The position numbers were made by a program, and so were the translations under genes. This document shows, one piece after another, positions 61,137 through 64,000 of a stretch of DNA of 64,000 nucleotides. This stretch comes from Phormidium sp. FACHB-1136 (GTDB lineage Bacteria > Cyanobacteriota > Cyanobacteriia > Phormidesmidales > Phormidesmidaceae). The notes under the pieces are model-generated. The model worked only from the letters and a program-made list of their open reading frames with translations, was not told the DNA's origin and ran no database searches. The stretch covers positions 1 through 64,000 of the forward strand of contig NZ_JACJRS010000024.1 of the NCBI RefSeq assembly GCF_014697375.1. Direction: 5' to 3'. Each line of letters starts with the position of its first letter. Within the stretch, counting starts at the first letter, position 1.

Positions 61137-64000
61137 TTAGAAGAGATGGAGTTGTTCTTCGTTGGGGGGGATGAGGTTGAGTTGTTGGGTGGAGGGGAAT
61201 CGGGAGTCGGGAGTGGGGAGCGGGGAGTCGGGATCTGGGGCTTTCCCGATTGACGATTCACGATTGACGACTGACGATTCCGGCTTTCCCAGCAGTTGCC
61301 TCAAGTTCTCGGCGTGCATTTCGCATTCGGCCCAGGAGTCTTCGGGGGTGCCTTGGAGTTGCCAGGGGAGGAAGCGGTATTGGGCGTGAGTGGGGAGTCG
61401 GGAGTCGGGAGTCGTCAGTCGGGAGTCGGGATGTTGTTCTGCCCCGATTCCCGATTCCCGATTCCCGATTCCCGAATGCCAGAGTTTGGCGGTGTCTGCC
61501 CCAATTCTAGCGGCGACGGGCTGGGGGGTTTGGGCGCGGTGGTCGTGGCCGAGGCCGTAGTCGGCGAGGCGGAGGGTTTCGGGTAGCATCCAGCCTTCGC
61601 CGTGGTTGAGGTTGAGGAAGGCGTCGAGGCCGAGGTGTTTGAGGTGGTGGAAGGCAACGAGGGAAAGAACGGTGTGGCGCATTTCGGGGTCTTTTTCTTT
61701 GTCTACGCGCCAAAAGCCTTTGGGTTCTAGGCTACGGGCAAAGGTGTTATTACAAACCTGGGCCACGGGATGATCGCAGTCTTGCAAGATCCAAGCAAAG
61801 TCTTCGTAATCTAGGCCATAAAGTTCGGCAACAACAGCATCTAAAATACAGCGCAGGCGCAAGCGTTCGTAGGGGGTAATGGCCCAGAGTTGCTGCCAAC
61901 GCATATCAGGCTTAGCAAACTGTTTTAGTCGTAGCCAATCTAAGGCAAACTTTGGAGTAATGAAGTTAACTTGAGCTGTTATAAGTCGCAAGCTCTGCTC
62001 AATCTTCCTAGCTAATGGAAGCTCAGCAACAATGAAATAATTTAGGGAAGTTCCGCCAAGTCTTGAGCGAAGAGCAAAGTCAAACGAAAATGAGTTCGCT
62101 AAAGAACATAACTCTAAATTCCCATGTGTAGAACTAATAGAGCTTAGAATTGGGACTTTATTACCGCAAGGCAAGTCAGGGATCAAGCTACTAATGAAGG
62201 TTCTCTCATCCGTAGACCGAGCGATATCGCGAAAACTAACTCGCAAGCCTCTGGAATTTTTACTATTTTCTGAATAGTTCTCCAATTCAATCAAAAACTG
62301 AGGCTCTAAGCATTTTGATTCAAAAGGAATATCGCGCCAAATCGCCCTTAAACCAGTTCCGCTAACCCAGCCTTTACGAGAGAAATCAAATTGTTGAATC
62401 ATCACCCCCTGATACAGCGGCAACGCCACATCTTCAACCTCATCCACCCGAATCATCTCCCGGCCATCCGCCGACAAAATCACCCCCGATTCCCGCTTCT
62501 CGGAGGGCGAGGGCACCTCGCCCCTACCCGACTCCCGACTCCCAACTCCCGACTCCCGCCATTCCCCCTTCAACCAATGCCCATACTCATCCGCCTTATA
62601 CCCCTGCGCTTCCCACTTGGGCCGAGGCGGAAACAGTTTAGAATCGTTGGTCATGTCAAACTCTCTGGCGTACTGAATCCCCCAGCCATTGGGGCCATCG
62701 TCGCCCAGCAGCACGCCATTGGCATACATTTTTTCGAGAATCTTTAGGTCACGATTCGAGCGAATTTCGAGAATGGCATAGGTATAGGGGCTAAACTGGG
62801 CTACCTGTTCCCGTGGGTAGGGCAAATAATCCGGCTCGGCCTGTGCCCAGGTGTTGAGATCACGCTCCATAAAGCGGGTTTTGATGGCGTTGGTTTGTCC
62901 ACCCTTTTGCACGACTACAGGACAGAACTTAAAGCGCCCATCAACGGCAGGAAAAATGCCATCACGATTTTCAAACACATACAACCACCGCCAATTACAC
63001 CGATTCAGAAACAGCCGACGGAGAGAGGTTGATCCCTTATCGGTATAAATGCCAGAGGGCACAATTAGCCCTAGTTCGCCGCCCTCTCGCAGCAACGCAT
63101 GGCCCAACTCCAAAAACATTTTGTAGGTGTTAATATCCGCCGATCCCTGATACCGATAGGGATGTTCTGGGTCGCTATAGCCCGTTCGTTTCGCCCGTTG
63201 CTTGCGCCATTCCGTCGCCAACTGTTCCGCCTCCGCCTTCCGTCGAGACAGCGAAAACTTACTGCCCATCGCCTCATCATCCCCAAAGGCCGATGCCACA
63301 TATTTACACCAGTTCGACAACGCCTTTAGCCGCGCACAATAGGCCAGCCAACTTTCTTCAATCGCCGGATCTGCCTCAAAATATCGCCGCTGATACTCCA
63401 ACGCCTCCTGCTTACCATAGGTGCGATACAGCGGATCAATATTCGAGAAAAACTCCTTAGAATTCGGCTTTTGAATTTCCCACGGCGGATTACCCACAAT
63501 GGCATCAAAACCGGGCACCCTCACCCCCGAATGGTTGACCCTCACCCCCAGCCCCTCTCCCTGCGAGGGAGAGGGGAGATTGACTCCCCCTTCTCCCCTA
63601 GTGGGAGAAGGGGGCTGGGGGGATGAGGGGGCACAAAACACATCAGGAAACTCCAGTTCCCAATGGAAAAACTGATACTCCTGCGCCACCCGTTCCACCG
63701 CTGCCCGTACTTCTGGGGAAGGATCAACAAACTGCATCGGCGTGGGCGAAAGGTCGATGTCGTTGCCCTGCCAAAACCACACCGCACACCAACAATCAAA
63801 GGCCCACTTAAGCTGCTGAAGCGTCTGCTTTTGTCGGATAGCAGTTTCGTAGGTGGCGGCCTGTTCTTCCGGGTCTAGCACCGCCATGTGAATCGCTTCC
63901 ACCGCCGCCTGAAGCTCATCATGGGTTTGTTCTGGCGGTTGCAACAGCCGATTTTCAAACATCGAAAGCTGCACCCCTCCGGCCAACAATTCCCGCAATT
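61137..64000 (-). CDS. N6-adenine DNA methyltransferase (Eco57I/PglX-like), 5' part outside window
   Basis: At least 953 residues are visible and the frame continues past the right edge. The adenine-methylase motif IV, NPPW, is present in FDAIVGNPPWEIQKPNSKEF. Then come GGELGLIVPSGIYTDKG (typical motif VI-VIII region) and RRLFLNRCNWRWLYVFEN. A target-recognition-like region and a helical tail follow. Motif I (SAM binding) should lie upstream, outside the window. Such proteins are type IIG, BREX or DISARM-class methylases. The frame carries four in-frame insertions of dispersed repeats (near 61190-61290, 61388-61476, 62483-62565 and 63518-63628), which add Ser/Arg/Pro-rich stretches without breaking it. 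Confidence 0.85.
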   Translation of the reverse strand, partial: LRELLAGGVQLSMFENRLLQPPEQTHDELQAAVEAIHMAVLDPEEQAATYETAIRQKQTLQQLKWAFDCWCAVWFWQGNDIDLSPTPMQFVDPSPEVRAAVERVAQEYQFFHWELEFPDVFCAPSSPQPPSPTRGEGGVNLPSPSQGEGLGVRVNHSGVRVPGFDAIVGNPPWEIQKPNSKEFFSNIDPLYRTYGKQEALEYQRRYFEADPAIEESWLAYCARLKALSNWCKYVASAFGDDEAMGSKFSLSRRKAEAEQLATEWRKQRAKRTGYSDPEHPYRYQGSADINTYKMFLELGHALLREGGELGLIVPSGIYTDKGSTSLRRLFLNRCNWRWLYVFENRDGIFPAVDGRFKFCPVVVQKGGQTNAIKTRFMERDLNTWAQAEPDYLPYPREQVAQFSPYTYAILEIRSNRDLKILEKMYANGVLLGDDGPNGWGIQYAREFDMTNDSKLFPPRPKWEAQGYKADEYGHWLKGEWRESGVGSRESGRGEVPSPSEKRESGVILSADGREMIRVDEVEDVALPLYQGVMIQQFDFSRKGWVSGTGLRAIWRDIPFESKCLEPQFLIELENYSENSKNSRGLRVSFRDIARSTDERTFISSLIPDLPCGNKVPILSSISSTHGNLELCSLANSFSFDFALRSRLGGTSLNYFIVAELPLARKIEQSLRLITAQVNFITPKFALDWLRLKQFAKPDMRWQQLWAITPYERLRLRCILDAVVAELYGLDYEDFAWILQDCDHPVAQVCNNTFARSLEPKGFWRVDKEKDPEMRHTVLSLVAFHHLKHLGLDAFLNLNHGEGWMLPETLRLADYGLGHDHRAQTPQPVAARIGADTAKLWHSGIGNRESGIGAEQHPDSRLTTPDSRLPTHAQYRFLPWQLQGTPEDSWAECEMHAENLRQLLGKPESSVVNRESSIGKAPDPDSPLPTPDSRFPSTQQLNLIPPNEEQLHLF

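Overview
The window is from a cyanobacterium. It opens with the last 33 codons of psbA (photosystem II D1). It also carries a helical carotenoid protein of the orange-carotenoid-protein family, an HpsJ-like protein, a PEP-CTERM protein, a CHASE2 Ser/Thr kinase, and the short tandem heptamer repeats common in filamentous cyanobacterial genomes. Base composition is GC-rich apart from a few clearly more AT-rich genes. Genus cannot be set from the sequence alone; a Leptolyngbya/Nodosilinea-type filamentous lineage would fit.

Positions 1-30080 look like ordinary core genome: psbA end, SWIM zinc-finger protein, CHASE2 kinase, a complete polyamine ABC operon (potA-potD-potB-potC), HpsJ-like protein, an OmpR/RppA-type response regulator, Ca2+/H+ antiporter, hemF, SRPBCC protein, PEP-CTERM protein, cysE, bactofilin, carotenoid protein, corA, groEL with a perfect CIRCE operator, a GIY-YIG gene next to a permease gene fragment, a DppC-type permease, an HD-domain protein, an RND efflux pair, and tRNA-Gly(CCC).

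From 30087 the window changes character. Seven bases after the tRNA lies a transposon end of the type V-K CRISPR-associated transposon (CAST) kind (TGTACAGTGACA plus repeated TGTC motifs). It sits 62 bp from a GTG PAM inside the tRNA. Beside it is a stand-alone homing guide whose first 17 nt match the tRNA exactly. A 34-repeat CRISPR array, a V-K tracrRNA and cas12k follow, all on the minus strand. The cas12k gene is broken by a 107-bp MITE-like insertion; removing it with one 3-bp duplication restores the frame exactly. The array contains three generations of repeat: 7 ancestral V-K repeats, then 12 and 15 copies of a chimeric repeat in which the last 15 nt have been replaced. The pattern suggests the chimera arose once at the leader end and was then copied by later spacer acquisitions.

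Behind cas12k lies a type III-B CRISPR operon on the minus strand: CARF-HEPN nuclease, Cas10 with GGDD, Cmr3, Cmr4, Cmr5, then a Cmr6/Cmr1-like double RAMP protein. A second CRISPR array of another repeat type interrupts it, and a lipoprotein gene sits inside that array. Next comes a WYL regulator divergent from a set of very large minus-strand genes: a 1297-aa SF2 helicase, a 1064-aa protein I do not recognise, an 1809-aa DEAH/DUF1998 helicase with a C-terminal nuclease-like domain, a PIN toxin/UPF0175 pair, a Uma2-like nuclease, and an NPPW-type DNA methyltransferase that runs off the right edge. By composition this is a phage-defence island. No tnsB, tnsC, tniQ, cas1, cas2 or cas6 is present. 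If the whole block is CAST cargo, tnsBC/tniQ and the other transposon end should lie beyond position 64000.
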